Shown here piece by piece: positions 42,687-53,105 of a stretch of 64,000 bases of DNA. Made by a program: the position numbers and the translations under genes. This stretch comes from an uncultured Candidatus Altimarinota bacterium. Lineage in GTDB: Bacteria; Patescibacteriota; Gracilibacteria; BD1-5; UBA6164. The notes below the pieces were generated by a model that saw only the letters and a list, made by a program, of their open reading frames with translations, did no database searches and had not been told where the DNA came from. Location: NCBI GenBank assembly GCA_937944145.1, contig CALDZK010000004.1:203113-267112 (forward strand), read 5' to 3'. Every line of letters begins with the position of its first letter. Positions within the stretch are counted from its first letter, which is position 1.

Positions 42687-43757
42687 TTATAGACTGTTGA
42701 TAAAGTTCTGAAATAAATACTGCGCGTCGTTTGGACCAGGAGAACTCTCTGGATGAAACTGGACACTTCGAGCATTTTTTCTGGTAAATTTGATTCCTTC
42801 ATTGGTGTTATCATTTATATTGTGAAACCGGGGCTTTATACTAGAAGGAAGCGATGTTTCGTCTATAGCAAAAGAGTGGTTTTGAGACGTGATGATACAT
42901 TTTCCTGTTTCTAGGTCTTTACATGGCTGATTCTGACCCCTATGCCCGTAGGGAAGTTTGTAGGTTTTTGCTCCTGCAGCGAGAGCGAGGAGTTGATTTC
43001 CGAGACATATCCCCAAAATAGGAATATTTTTTCTCAGGGCTTTTTTGATTTCTGTAATAGTTTCTGTATAGAGGGCTGGATCACCAGGTCCGTTAGATAT
43101 AAAGATACCGTCAAACTCATCTATGTCATTCATAAATGGATGATTTCCTGGAACACGGATAATCGTCGTATCAAACTGTAGTAAATTACGAATAATGTTA
43201 TTTTTTACCCCCATGTCTACGAGGTAGATTTTTTTAGAACCATCTCCATATGTTTGTTTTTCTTGGTAACAGACCTGATAAGAGAGGAGATCTGTGTTTG
43301 GATCATGAAAGGGAAGAGTGTTTTTGCTTCCTATTTCTATTTTTCCCAATATACATCCTGCTTCTCTGATTTTTTGTGTGAGATACCTGGTATCTATGCC
43401 GGTGATAGCAGGTATTTTATGATGCTTGAGAAAATCACTGAGAGACATATCTCACTCGTGATGATTGTAGTTTTCACTGTATTGAGATACTATGAGAGCT
43501 GCTATATGTACTGTATCTGATTCGAAGTATTTTTTGAGTCAAAAAATATCCTCTTTGGTGAAATCAGGAACTCCATAATTTCATAAAAGAGGATAGGTAC
43601 ATACAAGAATTTGAGATTTGTATGAGGGGTCGGTGAGTGTTTCTGGATATCAGGTCATTCAGGTATTGAATACTACTTCTCCAGTAGTGTTGCCTTCGTA
43701 TCAGAAACTTTCTCCAGTTATGGTTTCTCCGTCAGGGAGTATGAGTTTTGCGAGCAT
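42687..43757 (-). CDS. carA: Carbamoyl-phosphate synthase small subunit
   Basis: Glutamine amidotransferase subunit that supplies ammonia to CarB; 356 residues. Motifs: N-terminal FGYEGNTTGEVVFNTGMTGYPE, GIDTRYLTQKIRE, FISNGPGDPA, the catalytic Cys in GICLGNQLLALAAG, TSQNHSFAID and the catalytic His/Glu in SVQFHPESSPGP. ATG 43757. It begins 60 bases after rplT and probably forms one operon with carB. No downstream pyr or arg genes are in the window. Confidence 0.97.
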
Positions 43758-43817
43758 AGTTATGTAGGGAGTTATGTATGTAAATAATTTTGGGCAAAAA
43801 AAAGAACTAGTCGATGA

Positions 43818-44165
43818 CTAGCTCTTCACAAATGAAACGACTTTTTTGAATACCTCTGGATTTGCTATTGCGAGGTTTGAAAGTACTTTTCTGTTGAGTT
43901 TTACTTTTTTTGTATACATATCTCCGATCAGTTTTGAGTATGTAGTGCCATTTGTTCTTGCTGCAGTATTGATTCTTGCATTCCAGAGTCTTCTAAAATT
44001 CCTTTTTTTGAGTCTTCTTCCTATATATGCGTTGAGTCCTGCTTTCATCCAAGCATTTTTTGCTCTACTAAAAACTCTAGAATTGAGCATTCTAAAACCT
44101 TTTGTGGCTTTTATCATTTTCTTGTGCCTTTTCTTTGTCATTACGGCTCTTTTTACTCTTACCAT
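43818..44165 (-). CDS. rplT: 50S ribosomal protein L20
   Basis: 115-residue L20, needed early in 50S assembly. Shows MVRVKRAVMTKKRHKKM, KGFRMLNSRVFSRAK, LWNARINTAAR and the C-terminal LSNLAIANPEVFKKVV. Third member of the standard infC-rpmI-rplT cluster; gap to rpmI 41 bases. Confidence 0.97.
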   Translation of the reverse strand: MVRVKRAVMTKKRHKKMIKATKGFRMLNSRVFSRAKNAWMKAGLNAYIGRRLKKRNFRRLWNARINTAARTNGTTYSKLIGDMYTKKVKLNRKVLSNLAIANPEVFKKVVSFVKS

Positions 44166-44206
44166 TGGTTTGGGTATTAATTATATAAGGTCTTTATAAT
44201 AGGGAA

Positions 44207-44401
44207 CTATCCGTGAGGAAGTTGTCTTGCTATTTTTTTTGCTTCAGCCTCACTTACTACGAGACCATATTTGTTTCTTCCTTTTGCTTTTTTACTTTTA
44301 TCCATGAGTAGATGTCTTTTACAAGCTTTTCCTAACTTGAACTTTCCAGTTCCTGTTATTTTTACTCTTTTCTTTACTCCACTTCTTGTTTTCAATGTCA
44401 T
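44207..44401 (-). CDS. rpmI: 50S ribosomal protein L35
   Basis: 64-residue L35 with the family pattern KTRSGVKKRVKITGTGKFK, KRHLLMDKSKKAKG and a C-terminal RQLPHG. Stop is TAG at 44207. Between infC and rplT as usual. Confidence 0.96.
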   Translation of the reverse strand: MTLKTRSGVKKRVKITGTGKFKLGKACKRHLLMDKSKKAKGRNKYGLVVSEAEAKKIARQLPHG

Positions 44402-44423
44402 AATAGTATATATTACAATTAAA

Positions 44424-44936
44424 TTATTTTTTTGGTTTTAACATGACGTTAAACATATTTCCACTTCTTCTTACTTCTCCATCAGCTTTGTATATGTCTT
44501 CTAGAGATGTTACAAAACTTTTCATTTTTTCCATTGCGAGATCTCCGTAGTGGTTTTCTCTTCCTCTGAGCATCAGACTGATTTTGAGAGCATGTCATCC
44601 TTCTGCAAATTTTTCTGCCTGTTTTCTTTTTACTTCTAGGTCATGATCTCAAATCTTAAACGTGATACGTAGTGTTTTGAGTTCAGGAGCTCTTCATTTT
44701 TGTTTGTTTTTTTGATCTTGTTTTTTTTGTCTGTAGAGAAATTTCCCATAGTCAAGAATCTTTACTATAGTGATATCCCCATTTTTTCCCATTTCCATGA
44801 GATCAAGTCATTCTGCCGAAGCCTTTAGGCGAGCATCTGACAGAGACATCTCTCCGAGATTTCCATCTTCGTCTGATATAAGCTGTATTTTATTAGCTCT
44901 TATATCATTATTTAATACTCTTTTCTTCTCTTTCAT
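44424..44936 (-). CDS. infC: Translation initiation factor IF-3
   Basis: 170-residue IF-3, which keeps ribosomal subunits apart and checks initiator tRNA. N-domain: LNNDIRANKIQLISDEDGNLG, DLMEMGKNGDITIVKILDYGKFLY; C-domain: TLRITFKIGDHDLEVKRKQAEKF, GHALKISLMLRGRE. Several glycines (e.g. in GRAPEL and GHALK) use UGA. Start is ATG, not the rare AUU used for autoregulation in E. coli. It starts 15 bases after rpsT. Confidence 0.97.
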
Positions 44937-44951
44937 TTATAAAGTTATAAT

Positions 44952-45263
44952 TTAAGCCTTCTTCGTGTCGAGTTCTTTCATCATTTTTACAAAATGAGAT
45001 TTTTTTCTCGAACCGTTGTTGAGGTGAATTATATTCTTTTTTATGAGTTTATCAATAATAGATTGTAGCCCTGATTTGATATTTTTCCCATCTTTGTCAC
45101 TTTTACTAAAATATACTTCTTTTGCTGCTTTTAGGTCCCCTGCTTTTATTGCTTTTTCAAAAGCAACTCTTGCTTCTCTATAAAGAGCTTTAAAGTGACT
45201 GTTTCTTGCGTTTTTCTTTACATTTTGTCTGAGTTGTTTCTTTGCTGATTTTATAATTGGCAT
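44952..45263 (-). CDS. rpsT: 30S ribosomal protein S20
   Basis: 103-residue S20: MPIIKSAKKQLRQNVKKNARN, a long basic helix and GLQSIIDKLIKKNIIHLNNGSRKKSHF near the end. About 15 residues longer than E. coli S20 at the C-terminus. First gene of rpsT-infC-rpmI-rplT. Confidence 0.94.
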   Translation of the reverse strand: MPIIKSAKKQLRQNVKKNARNSHFKALYREARVAFEKAIKAGDLKAAKEVYFSKSDKDGKNIKSGLQSIIDKLIKKNIIHLNNGSRKKSHFVKMMKELDTKKA

Positions 45264-45378
45264 CTTCTCGCTGTATGAAAAAATAGTAAAATATTGCCTC
45301 AGAAAGGCTCGCTTATCCTTATTAATAGTAGAATTAGCTGTCGGATTATATAGAAAAGATATAGAGAGTCAAAACTTT

Positions 45379-47718
45379 TTATCTCAATTTTCCTCCTTTT
45401 TTCTCCACCTTGCTTACTATGTTTTTTATGAGTTCATTTTTTACCGTGTCGTCGAGTGTTTTTTCCAGTGATCAAAAGCATACTTTGTAGCTAAAACTTC
45501 TTTGTCCTGGGAGTTTTTCTTCGTTTTCATAGATGTCAAAGAGTTCTACTTTTTGGATAATACTTGGGTCTGTTTTTTCAATAGCTGTTTGTATGTCTTT
45601 TGCTTTTATGTTCTTATCTGCTACAAAGTTGATGTCGAAATTGTTTTCTTGAAAGCTTGATATTTCATGTGCTTTTATGGTGATAAAGCTGGAGGATTCT
45701 ATCTGTGTGGTGTTGAGGGTAAAGAAACCGATCCTTTGTTTTATACCAAAGTGTTGAGCTACGAGAGGATGTATCTCTCCAACTATTCCAACTTGTTTTC
45801 CTTTGATGACGAGTTTTGCAGTTCTTTCAGGATGCGCGTAGGAAGGTATATTTTCTATGATATCAAAGTGGTATTTATCGATAGATAGGGTATTGCAGAT
45901 GTCTGCTAGTAGTGCCTGAGTACTATAAAACATATTATCGCTGTCTCAGGTAACGACTCCCGAGAGTTCGTAATTTTCTATTATATCTCCTGATGATTGA
46001 AGTTCAAATACTTTCCCCACCTCAAACAGTGAGAGATCTTTATATTCTCTGATATTGTTTTCAAGAGAGAGCAGTAGATTTGGTATGAGGCTCGGTCTCA
46101 TGTGCGTGATCTCTTCACTCAGAGCATTTCTGAGGCCTATGAGTCACTCAGTAGTAGATCTGCATTTTTCCATAAGCCCCTGACTCACAAAAGAATAATT
46201 GTACATGTCATAGAATCAACGAGCGACAAGAAAGTTTCTCACTTGTTTTTTTATGTTATAGCCTGGAGTCTGAGTTATAGCTCCGAGGTTAATTCTAGGA
46301 ACAGTTGTTTGTATTTTATCATAGCCATCTATCCTTGCGATCTCCTCTGCGATATCTGCTTTTGTAGTAAGGTCTTTTCTCCAGAGGGGGATAATAAGGG
46401 TGTCCTTTTGTTTTTTTATCCCCAGAGTATTGAGAATATGTACTACCTGAGACTCAGAGTAGCTTTGTCCTATGAGGTTATTTATATAATCTAAATCGAA
46501 CTCTATAGTAGTTTGAAGACCTGGCTGTGCGTATATATCTGTAAAAGACTCAAGCTTGAGTTCTGGGAGGTGTTTTTCGAGCTCTGCAATTATGAGGGAT
46601 GGGCCTCTATCACAAGTCATATGAACTATATCTTTTTCAAATACGTTGAGTGCGTCGGTACGTATACCGAGCCTTTTTCCTGTTTTTCTTACAACTGCTT
46701 GGTCAAACCATGCAGATTCTATGATGATGTTTTTTGTAGTATCATCTACGGCTGAGTGTTTTCCTCCGATGATTCCTCCTAGAGCAATGACTCCTGAGTC
46801 ATCTGCTATGGCTATATCTTCTTTTGAGAGTTTGTATGTTTTGTCATTAAGTCCTGTGAATTCTTCTCCATCTTGACAGAAGCGAATATGGATATCTCAA
46901 ACGAGTTTATCTGCATCGAAACAGTGTGTAGGCTGACCATAGAGGTAGAGAGAATAGTTGGTTATATCTACCAGAATTCCCTTTGAATCAATATCATGAG
47001 AGTTGAGAATATCTTTTACGTATTGAGGAGAATCGATGTTTTGGACTCCTGATACTTTGAGCCCAGTGTATCTTTTAACTATATTTGGGATATCGTTTTT
47101 GATTGCGAGACTTGGGAGATAATTGAAGTCTGTATGTTTCATTTCATAATCTAGAGCTGCACCATCTATAGCAGCAATCTCGCGAGCAATACCTATGTGA
47201 CTAAAAAGATCAGGTCTATGATTTATAGCTTTGTTGTCTATCTCTAGTATCACATCATCCATTTCAAAGTAGTCTTTTACTGGAGTACCTAGTGGAGCAT
47301 TTTCTGGGAGTATCATGATTCCATCTTGTCTATCTTCTACCAGTCCGAGCTCATCCTCAGAGCAGAGCATTCCATTTGAGACCTCTCCTCTGATTTTTGA
47401 TTTTTGGATGATGAACCCTGGTTTGAGTTCTGCTCCTGGGAGAGCTACAGCAACAGTGATTCCCTTCGCTACATTTGGAGCCCCACAGATGATCTGACGT
47501 TGCTCTCATTGCACCTCAACATTACAGATATTGAGCTTATCTGCATCTGGGTGTTTTTTGAAGTCAAGGATTTTCCCAATATATACATGTTCGAGATGTG
47601 CTCCCTGAGTATGAATCTCTTCTACTTCTGCTGTATGCATGATGAGATCATTGGCTACTTCCTCAGGAGGCTTTATATTTGGGAGGTATTTTTTGAGAAC
47701 TTTATATGAGACTTTCAC
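45379..47718 (-). CDS. pheT: Phenylalanyl-tRNA synthetase beta subunit
   Basis: 779-residue PheT; with PheS it charges tRNA-Phe. Domain order: N-terminal MKVSYKVLKKYLP, EMAP-like tRNA-binding segment (HPDADKLNICNVEVQGQRQIICGAPNV), B3/B4 editing domain (GILVDITNYSLYLYGQPTHCFDADKL), B5 (IIPLWRKDLTTKADIAEEIARIDGYDKI), catalytic-like core (NYSFVS, HMRPSLIPNLLLSLENN) and the FDX-ACB domain (SSFQENNFDINFVAD, FDIYENEEKLPGQRSFSYKVCF). pheS is not adjacent, which is unusual. UGA glycines throughout. Confidence 0.97.
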
Positions 47719-47797
47719 AGGTCTAGTGTCTTAGGTGGTAAAGGTTGTGTAGAAAGATAATGAGAATGTGGGAAAAGGCAAGCCGATGCGTGATAAT

Positions 47798-47827
47798 AAA
47801 AAACTCTCCAAATTTGGAGAGTTTTTT
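47798..47827. terminator. Bidirectional terminator upstream of pheT region
   Basis: AAAAAACTCTCCAAA/TTTGGAGAGTTTTTT, near-perfect, with A/T runs on both sides. On the minus strand it ends transcription coming from recA and the 135-residue gene before pheT. Confidence 0.88.
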
Positions 47828-47856
47828 ATGACTTGTGTATATTCTATACTAATTTT

Positions 47857-47882
47857 GTCATCCCGCACTTGTTGCGGGATCT
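47857..47882. repeat. Dispersed GTCATCCCGC..GCGGGATC palindrome
   Basis: GATCCCGCAACAAGTGCGGGATGAC on the minus strand, the same type as the ATTCCGG palindrome at 33258-33288. Such units are scattered in many bacterial genomes; no gene is affected here. Confidence 0.6.
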
Positions 47883-48049
47883 TTTGGAAACAAGTATGAG
47901 GTAGGGCTTATACAGTGCAAAGATATTTCTTCTTATGTGCTTTGGAGGCCCAAAGTACCAAAAGCCTTGGGGGTTCGAATTACAGATACGCAAGTATCAT
48001 CTAGTTATGCAAAGGTATCACTATCGTCTCACCCTCAAATACTATCATT

Positions 48050-48457
48050 CTAAACGTAAAATTTAATACTTCAGTCACTACTTTGTTCTATTCTAGTATT
48101 TCAGCTTCAAATTATAGTTGCTCCGTATCAAGCTTCTATAGATGAATGATTAGTTCTACTTATGCTGTTATTTCAGAATGTAAATTGATTTCATGTAGTG
48201 CTTCACATAGAAATAGAATTAGGAGCGAAAATACTCGATCCTGAAATTTGTATATTTCAGTTTTGGGCTAACAACTCTATTATATTCTCTGCTTTTATAT
48301 CTGCTCAATCTATTTCAAGAGAGGAACTGATTTCTTCTTTAAGACCTGCTATACTTGGAGAACTGTTTTCTTCGAAATACTTTTTAACTACATCATAAAT
48401 AGCAGAAGCTCATATATTGATTCCTAAACTTAATAGTAGCTGCTCTAATGTCATCAT
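48050..48457 (-). CDS. Hypothetical protein with Gly/Ser/Asn-rich half (135 aa)
   Basis: A 135-residue frame directly downstream of recA (10-base gap), with nine UGA glycines, hence invisible in the standard code. The first ~70 residues are helical (LEQLLLSLGINIGASAIYDVV). The second half is built of short Gly/Ser/Asn turns (QISGSSIFAPNSISMGSTT, NSISRTNHSSIEAGYG) as in small beta-helix or beta-roll proteins. AT-biased codons suggest a different origin from recA. No family recognised. Confidence 0.72.
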
Positions 48458-48467
48458 TTGTTAATTC

Positions 48468-49451
48468 TTATATACTATTGGCAATAACCTCAGCTATTTC
48501 AGCTGCAAGTTCTGGATTTTCTTTGAGAAAATTCTTTGAATTTTCTCTTCCTTGTCCGAGTTTGGTTTCTCAGTAGCTATAGAAAGCTCCAGATTTCTTG
48601 ATGATGTCTTTTGCTGCTCCTATGTCGATGATTTCTCCGACTTTACTAATTCCTTCGTTGTACATAACATCAAACTCTGCTTCACGAAATGGAGGAGCTA
48701 TCTTGTTTTTGATAACTTTTACTCTGGTTTTGTTTCCATTTACTTCTTTATCCATCCCAGTTCCTGATTCTATTTTGTCTCTTCTACGTATATCGAGACG
48801 CTGAGACGCATAGAATTTGAGAGCATTCCCACCAGTCGTTGTTTCTGGTGAACCAAACATCACTCCGATTTTCATACGGATCTGGTTGATAAATATAACC
48901 GTACAACCAGTTTTGTTGATGGCTCCTGTTATTTTTCTGAGAGCTTGACTCATGAGACGCGCCTGGAGTCCCATGTGCGAATCACCCATGTCTCATTCTA
49001 TTTCTGCTTTTGGTGTAAGAGCTGCAACAGAGTCTACGATGATGAGGTCAACAGCTCCAGAGTTTACAAGTTTTTCTGTGATTTCGAGAGCTTGTTCCCC
49101 GTAGTCTGGTTGAGAAATGATAAGTTCTTTTGTATTGACTCCTACTTTTTCTGCGTAGCTTGGATCTAGAGCATGTTCTGCGTCTATAAAAGCTGCTGTT
49201 CCACCTGCTTTTTGCATCTCAGCTATTGCGTGGAGTGTCAGTGTTGTCTTACCAGATGATTCGGGACCATATATCTCTACGATACGTCCTTTTGCATATC
49301 ATCCACCAAGAGCTATATCAAGCGAGAGAGAACCTGATGAAGTGGTAGGTACTCATTTCCCTGCATCGTCACCAAGTGTCATAATAGAACCTTTTCCGTA
49401 TTGCTTCTCGATCATGTCGAGAGCATTTTGTAGTGCTGCTTTCTTATCCAT
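48468..49451 (-). CDS. recA: Recombinase RecA
   Basis: 327-residue RecA, the strand-exchange ATPase of homologous recombination. Motifs: [17 protein letters not shown]-loop [21 protein letters not shown], Walker [14 protein letters not shown]1/L2 loops around [30 protein letters not shown], and C-terminal [12 protein letters not shown]. The acidic tail of E. coli RecA is absent. It starts at ATG 49451 after a 240-base leader containing a large hairpin. Confidence 0.98.
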
Positions 49452-49582
49452 ATGTATGTATATTTAGCTAGTAAAAAATGTATAATCTGATATGTATATA
49501 TCTGAGTATAAAGTGAGTATATATACCGTGTATATAATTGCAAATAAATTTTTTAAAATTTATATTCTTTGAATTTCTTCGT

Positions 49583-49643
49583 TAGATATTATTTCGCTCG
49601 AATACTTACATGCGTAAGTGTATCTCGACTCAATAATATCTGC
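49583..49643. repeat. Imperfect 60-base palindrome upstream of recA
   Basis: AGATATTATT..TCGA.TACTTAC pairs with GTAAGTGTATCTCGA..CAATAATATCT around an ATGC centre. It lies between the zinc-ribbon gene and recA on their coding strand. It could be a terminator without a T-run, a regulator site or a mobile repeat; it shares no sequence with the CCCTCACCC family. Confidence 0.55.
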
Positions 49644-49691
49644 CTTGAACTTCTTTGAATCTCAAATTTTAAAACGCTATTTTTACATTTC

Positions 49692-49925
49692 TTAAAACCT
49701 TTTCCTTTCGTAGTTTTCCTTGAGTCCCGACTGAGTTCCTATTGCTATATTTGATCCTTTACAGGCTTTGCAGACAAACTTGTAGCCACGTGGATTTGGT
49801 CTCTCTGTTTCTACTTGGATTGCACAGTCTTTGCAATAAAAGGCAACGTCTCCTCTTTCAGGGTTAAAGTTTTCACGTTTTTCTCAAAACTCTTCTATGT
49901 TGACCAGATCTGAGTAATCAGACAT
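49692..49925 (-). CDS. Small zinc-ribbon protein (77 aa)
   Basis: 77 residues with two CxxC pairs (YCKDCAIQVE and FVCKACKGSNIAIG) forming a zinc ribbon, followed by a basic tail NYERKRF. Similar small zinc-ribbon proteins occur widely in CPR genomes; function unknown. One UGA glycine. It lies ~60 bases downstream of the DnaQ-like gene. Confidence 0.75.
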
Positions 49926-49987
49926 ATTTATAAATTAGTGTATATCAACTATAGTATCCAAGAAGCATCCTAAAATCAAGTCTGAGA

Positions 49988-50599
49988 TTAAAATAAACTC
50001 ATAACAGATTGCTCTGACTTTTGAAGTTCAAGGATTCATTTTTTGTTGAGTTCGAGGAAACATCTCATAGTTGCTTCGACATCTACCATAGCGTCATGTG
50101 CTCCTATGAAATATTCATCAAAGAGTTTTTTGTGGAGTTCTCAGAGTTTTGGGTACTTGTATCTGTTTCCATTTCCTTCCAGTTTACAGAAATCTACGGT
50201 TGATTTCATGGTACAGAGTACTTGTTTTGGTTGGTATTCGTGCACTCTTTGCAGTCTACGGAGCTCGAGTTTTATCATATCTTCGTCATACTCTATATTG
50301 TGCCCGATAATTGCATCAGCTTCATTTATAGCCCTGAGAAAATCATCTATAGTAGTCTCTATTTTTGGAGCATCTTTTACATCGACATCATAGATACTGT
50401 GTACCTCAGAAGCTCCGTAGGGGATAGGGATTCCAGGATTTATGAGTATGTTGATTCTCTCGATTTCAGAGTATTTTCCAGAGTCATCAAGTTCTCAGAT
50501 GATTCCCGCAAACTGTACGATTCGAGGTTGTTTTTCCAGATCGAATTCTTTTTTGTTGATAAAACCAGTAGTTTCGGTATCAAATACGAGGATTTTCAT
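49988..50599 (-). CDS. DnaQ-like 3'-5' exonuclease
   Basis: 203-residue DEDDh exonuclease. ExoI motif FDTETTGF at the N-terminus, ExoII IIGHNIEYDEDMIKLEL near residue 100, ExoIIIe GAHDAMVDVEAT near residue 168. This fits the proofreading epsilon subunit or an RNase T/exonuclease X-type enzyme; without a linked polymerase it cannot be assigned further. UGA glycines restore GELDDSG and KLGEL. Confidence 0.88.
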
Positions 50600-50727
50600 G
50601 AGGGACAAGGGGCTAATATGTAATCTAAAACTAAGTCTATGTATAAGGTAAAGAAATTCAAGAACTTTTGACAGGGATATGGTAATTAATACTATAAATA
50701 AGACATTATATAATAATTATAAGATTT

Positions 50728-50904
50728 ATGTCTATAGAAAGAGTCGAAAAGAGTTTAGAAGATAATGGTATCATACCTGTTATTTGAAGTGGTAGTGAAT
50801 CTAGAAATAGAGATGATATACTAGATTCAGTTTCCCAGAGAATGTTTGAAGCCTTACTATGAGACGAAGATCCAACAAAAGTATATCCTCCTAGAGAACA
50901 GTAA
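50728..50904 (+). CDS. Small hypothetical protein (58 aa)
   Basis: 58 residues, acidic (MSIERVEKSLEDNGIIPVIG, RNRDDILDSVSQRM), two UGA glycines. It ends in TAA just before a strong terminator. No family recognised. Confidence 0.5.
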
Positions 50905-50918
50905 TAATTCGTATATTC

Positions 50919-50947
50919 AAAAAGACCTTCTTTTTGAAGGTCTTTTT
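50919..50947. terminator. Bidirectional terminator
   Basis: AAAAGACCTTC/GAAGGTCTTTT with a TTTTT loop, between the 58-residue gene and the convergent regulator gene. Confidence 0.88.
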
Positions 50948-50960
50948 GAATATTTAGAGT

Positions 50961-52019
50961 TTAGTCTTTGAGTTTGTAGAAGTTACGTCCTACTCTTTCT
51001 ATTACTTTCTTGTTTTGGAGGTTCATGTAGATAGTTGTTTTCTTTACATCTCTTACTTTGAGTACTTTTTTGATGATATCTTCTGTACTCATTGCGTCTC
51101 ATTCTTTTTTGAGAACATCAGAGATAACATCGAGTACTGTTCCAGGTTTGAAACCCCATTCTTTGAGAGCGTATATACCTCTTCCGATGAGTATAAACTC
51201 TTCGTTTCTGATAAGTTCGTTATGTATGGTGTTTACTTTTACAGTTTCTCCGAGATACTCAGAAATCTTGTTTGCGATGTCGATGAAGTGCATTGGTACT
51301 TTTTCCTTTTTCATCACATAGATAGATTTATCTTTGAGAGTTTTTGGGTTGAGTATTTTCCATCTCGTAAGACCGATCAGTGTTTCTTCTCCTTTTACAA
51401 GATCATCAAATATATCCATGACACTATCTACAAACGGTGCTCCAAGACCACTGAGTTCAGAACTAAGTATGTCTATAATAGCACTATAGAGTTCTGATTG
51501 CTCCATTACGTCTTTTTTCTTTCTGAGGAGCTTGAGAGCTTCCTTATGAGTTCCGTCGATATGTTTTCTCGTGATGTTTGGAAGGTAGAAGTATGTCTGT
51601 GTTCCGAGTCTTGGTTTTGATTTGAGGATATCAAAATCAGACTGAATAATTACTTCGAGGATGTATGCGTTTATGTCTTTTGAGAGACTGAGTTCTTTTA
51701 CGAGTGCCCCTACGAGTTTGTCTCTTGTGAGGAGCCCTCCATGGAGACTAAGGAGTTCTCTTGCTTTCTCTTGTATATGAGAGAGTTCTGTGGCTTTTAT
51801 GATTCTTCCTACTTTTTTGATTCCTGCATCTTCTATCTGTCTGACTCTTTCTCTAGTGATGTTTGGAGAAAATGAGTTTCCTATACTTTGAAGTGTTTCT
51901 CTTTGACCTTTGAGACCTATTCTTCTCTCGATGACATCTCTTTCTTTTTCTGAAAGAGAACTAAGAACTTGGTCGAAATACTCACGAATAAGCTTATTGG
52001 TAAGTGTTTGTGTTTGCAT
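50961..52019 (-). CDS. Sigma-70 region 4 / HARE-HTH regulator
   Basis: 352 residues. The N-terminus is a sigma region 4-like helix-turn-helix: LSEKERDVIERRIGLKG, LQSIGNSF..ITRERVRQIE, as in group 1 sigma factors but without regions 1-3. A helical middle follows, and the C-terminal half contains a HARE-HTH winged helix (KVPMHFIDIANKIS, IRNEEFILIGRGIYALKEWG) and a further HTH. The combination resembles RNA polymerase delta (RpoE)-type proteins of CPR bacteria and suggests an RNA-polymerase-associated regulator. UGA encodes Gly at 51099. Confidence 0.82.
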
Positions 52020-52108
52020 AATAAAGATAAATTAGTAGGTGGACATATTTAATACTGTAAAATATAACTTCTTTCAATTAAAAGTCAAAAACTTTTTTTT
52101 CTTTTTTG

Positions 52109-52699
52109 TTAAAAAGGAAGCTTCATGTTGTCTTTCCTTGCTTCAATACTTGACTTATTATCTTTTGTTTGTTCAACTATAAAAGTCCCTTTTATATTTT
52201 TTGAGCTTTCTTGTTTCATCATAAAGCCTCCTACGACCATCATTATTCACCCGCATAGAGAGAGTATTGGTCACTTTCATGATATGATATCACTCTCAAA
52301 CATCTGGAGTCAAGCGATGTAGTTGAGAGAACTAATAGATATAATAATGGCAAATATTCCTGCTAGAATACAGCTTGTATAGTCTTTGAAATAGAGGTTT
52401 GAAACAAGTTGGAGTTTTTCTTTTCTATTTATGGAAAATAGGGAAAAATACACAATACCTAAGATAAATAGGAGCATAAATGCAGGTTTTCCAGAAACCC
52501 TGGAAAATGCGTTTCCTGCTATCTCTCCACTTCCAGAATCGACCCATGTATTTCCAAGGGAAAAAAGTATAATAATACTTGAAAATAACACTACCTTCCC
52601 TGCATTGGTGATATGACCGATTTTGAAACGGAGCGATTCACGTATTTTGTAGATATATATCTTGAGATGTTTGAACTTTGCTCTTTTTTTGTAGGACAT
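52109..52699 (-). CDS. Multi-pass membrane protein (196 aa)
   Basis: 196 residues with a basic N-terminus (MSYKKRAKFKHLKIYIYK) and about four hydrophobic helices (VVLFSSIIILFSLG, FMLLFILGIVYFSLF, CILAGIFAIIISISSL, GGIMMVVGGFMM), then a polar tail. UGA glycines in the last two. No family recognised. It lies ~90 bases upstream of the sigma-4/HARE regulator on the same strand. Confidence 0.72.
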
Positions 52700-52847
52700 T
52701 ATACACTGCTATGATAAATACAATACTTAGACTTTTTACATAAAAAGATTTCAAAGTAAAGTTTCGTATTGTTTACTTTTGAGGTGATTGGTTTATAATT
52801 CCTGAGAATTACTTAGGAATTTCTAATACTAAAACATCAAACGATAT

Positions 52848-53105
52848 ATGCCTCCAAAGCCTCCATACCCTATATCAAATACTTTTTTTGATTTTGTGAT
52901 GTTTCTTTTGAGTTTTATTTTGAGTATTCCTAGGAGCCTCATGATGCTTTTTGGAAAAAAAACAAATATTTCGGGAGATAATTTTTTTTATAGTTTCCTA
53001 GATTTTATATTTCGTTTGTGGCCAAAGTATTTTTGGAAAAAACCTACGGGAATGAAGTTGGGATCTTTTTTTGCAGATTTATATAGATATTTATTCAAAA
53101 TCTAG
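52848..53105 (+). CDS. Small membrane protein before the minor pilins (85 aa)
   Basis: 85 residues with a hydrophobic helix (FDFVMFLLSFILSIPRSLMMLF) and an aromatic basic C-terminus. TAG at 53103-53105 directly abuts the next start, so it is probably translated with the minor pilin genes. No family recognised. Confidence 0.65.
   Translation: MPPKPPYPISNTFFDFVMFLLSFILSIPRSLMMLFGKKTNISGDNFFYSFLDFIFRLWPKYFWKKPTGMKLGSFFADLYRYLFKI

Larger units (their letters stand above)
47719..48049. other. Intergenic region with terminator and dispersed hairpin
   Basis: About 330 bases between pheT and the 135-residue gene. It holds the terminator at 47798-47827 and the GTCATCCCGC palindrome at 47857-47882. 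The rest (47884-48049) shows a short GGCTTTTGG/CCAAAGC pairing and nothing that reads as a gene. Confidence 0.6.

Noticed and set aside
47940..47995. tRNA-like T-loop GGGGGTTCGAATTAC near 47971
   Set aside because: The T-stem does not close (TTAC instead of CCCCC), and no acceptor, D or anticodon stems of the right length surround it on either strand.
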